Shown here piece after piece: positions 4,359-5,094 of a stretch of DNA of 5,094 nucleotides. This DNA comes from JBKBXU01 sp046313675. GTDB lineage: Bacteria; Bacteroidota; Bacteroidia; Cytophagales; Cytophagaceae. How positions within the stretch are numbered: the first letter of the stretch is position 1; every line of letters starts with the position of its first letter. The notes beneath the pieces were generated by a model. The model saw only the letters and a program-made list of their open reading frames with translations, did not search any database and was not told the origin of the DNA. The stretch is from assembly GCA_046313675.1 (NCBI GenBank), contig JBKBXU010000325.1:1-5094 (forward strand). The letters are read 5' to 3'. The position numbers were made by a program, and so were the translations under genes.

Positions 4359-5094
4359 ATGGAAAGAGATGTTATTAACACCTGCAATTTCTTTGAAGCC
4401 ATCATGGGCAACTCCAGGGAAAATTCTTTTATAATCTTAGATGCCCAGGGAACAATCGTTGATTGCAATAAAGGCGTTTTTAATGCGTACGGATATCTGC
4501 CGGAAGACTTATCCGGCCGGCATTTCTCGGTTCTTTTTACTGACCAGGATCGTGAAGATGGAAAGCCGCAGCGGGAATTGAAAAAAGCGTTGCTTGAGGG
4601 ATCTGCTTCTGATTACAATTACCTGAAGCATAAAGACGGGCGATTAATCTGGACGCAGGGAGAAACTATATTAGCTGCAGGAAATAACGGAAGTAGTTTT
4701 TTTGTTAAGAGTATTGTTGATATCAACAGACAGAAAGATTTGGAAAAATACCTTGAGGAAAGTGAGCTTAACGAGGTGATCTTAGAAAGCATACAAGACC
4801 CCTTAGTTGCCGTTGACAGAAATATGCGGATTGTAAAGGCAAATTCCGCTTTTTACGAAGTCTTCTGTATTGATCCTAAAGATTCTAAAGCAGTAGATTT
4901 TTTTAATGCAATCAACAACCTTCAGGGAAACGTAGCTGAACTTAAAGAGTTGTTTGACAAAAACCTGCCCGAGAGTTTTTCGGTAGAAGATGTTGAGGCA
5001 GAGTACAATTTCCCTTCCAAAGGCAAACGTATATTAAGTATTCTGATATCTAAAATAAATTTTGGAGCGGAAAGCCTCAAAAGAATTATTGTTT
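4359..5094 (+). CDS. Tandem PAS-domain sensor protein, probably histidine kinase (cut by right edge)
   Basis: The first 245 residues of a signalling protein are present and the frame is open to the window end. There is no signal peptide or membrane segment, so the visible part is cytoplasmic. PAS domain 1 spans about 12-125: NSFIILDAQGTIVDCNKGVFNAYGY, then LSGRHFSVLFTDQD, the KHKDGRLIW strand and a closing VDINRQKDLEKYL that matches the usual PAC ending and leads into a coiled linker. PAS domain 2 starts about 138 with ILESIQDPLVAVDRNMRIV and NSAFYEVF. Its later part (LKELFDKNLPESFSVEDVE, then FPSKGKRILSILISKI) resembles the PAS variety found in bacterial histidine kinases and CheB/CheR-type fusions. 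No histidine phosphorylation site, kinase or cyclase domain is in view, so the output is inferred. No haem, flavin or other ligand-binding residue can be assigned. The ATG is supported by AGGAG just upstream. It is probably transcribed separately from the LEA-like gene. Confidence 0.85.
   Translation, partial: MERDVINTCNFFEAIMGNSRENSFIILDAQGTIVDCNKGVFNAYGYLPEDLSGRHFSVLFTDQDREDGKPQRELKKALLEGSASDYNYLKHKDGRLIWTQGETILAAGNNGSSFFVKSIVDINRQKDLEKYLEESELNEVILESIQDPLVAVDRNMRIVKANSAFYEVFCIDPKDSKAVDFFNAINNLQGNVAELKELFDKNLPESFSVEDVEAEYNFPSKGKRILSILISKINFGAESLKRIIV

Overview
The window looks like an ordinary chromosomal segment of a member of the Bacteroidota. The evidence is a moderately AT-rich composition with very AT-rich intergenic regions, almost no Shine-Dalgarno sequences before the starts, a Rho factor carrying the long charged linker typical of this phylum, and a signal peptide ending in the ASAQ style common there. 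The exact genus cannot be read from the sequence. Nothing points to recent mobile DNA: no transposase, integrase, CRISPR array, tRNA or rRNA is visible.

Layout. (1) Positions 1-460, minus strand: the first 153 residues of seryl-tRNA synthetase (serS), running off the left edge. (2) 461-835: a 375-bp AT-rich divergent intergenic region holding the serS upstream region and a long leader for rho, with two mutually exclusive hairpins just before the rho start. (3) 836-2461, plus strand: complete transcription termination factor Rho (541 aa), followed at 2488-2521 by a strong intrinsic terminator. (4) 2577-3398: a membrane-anchored zinc metallopeptidase of the MtfA/M90 type, then at 3432-3617 a 61-residue protein with two membrane segments, probably co-transcribed. 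(5) 3748-4221: a secreted protein resembling the LEA type 2 (LEA14/WHy) beta-sandwich family. (6) 4359-5094: the start of a signalling protein with two tandem PAS domains, open at the right edge; its output domain (probably a histidine kinase) lies outside the window.

How the parts relate. serS and rho are unlinked housekeeping genes transcribed away from each other. The strong terminator after rho separates it from the peptidase and small membrane protein pair. The LEA-like gene and the PAS sensor each follow gaps of about 130 bp and are probably independent units. No multi-gene novel system is evident. The points most worth a second look are the polyampholyte linker of Rho, the structured rho leader, the membrane-anchored peptidase with its small neighbour, and the repeat arrangement before the PAS sensor.
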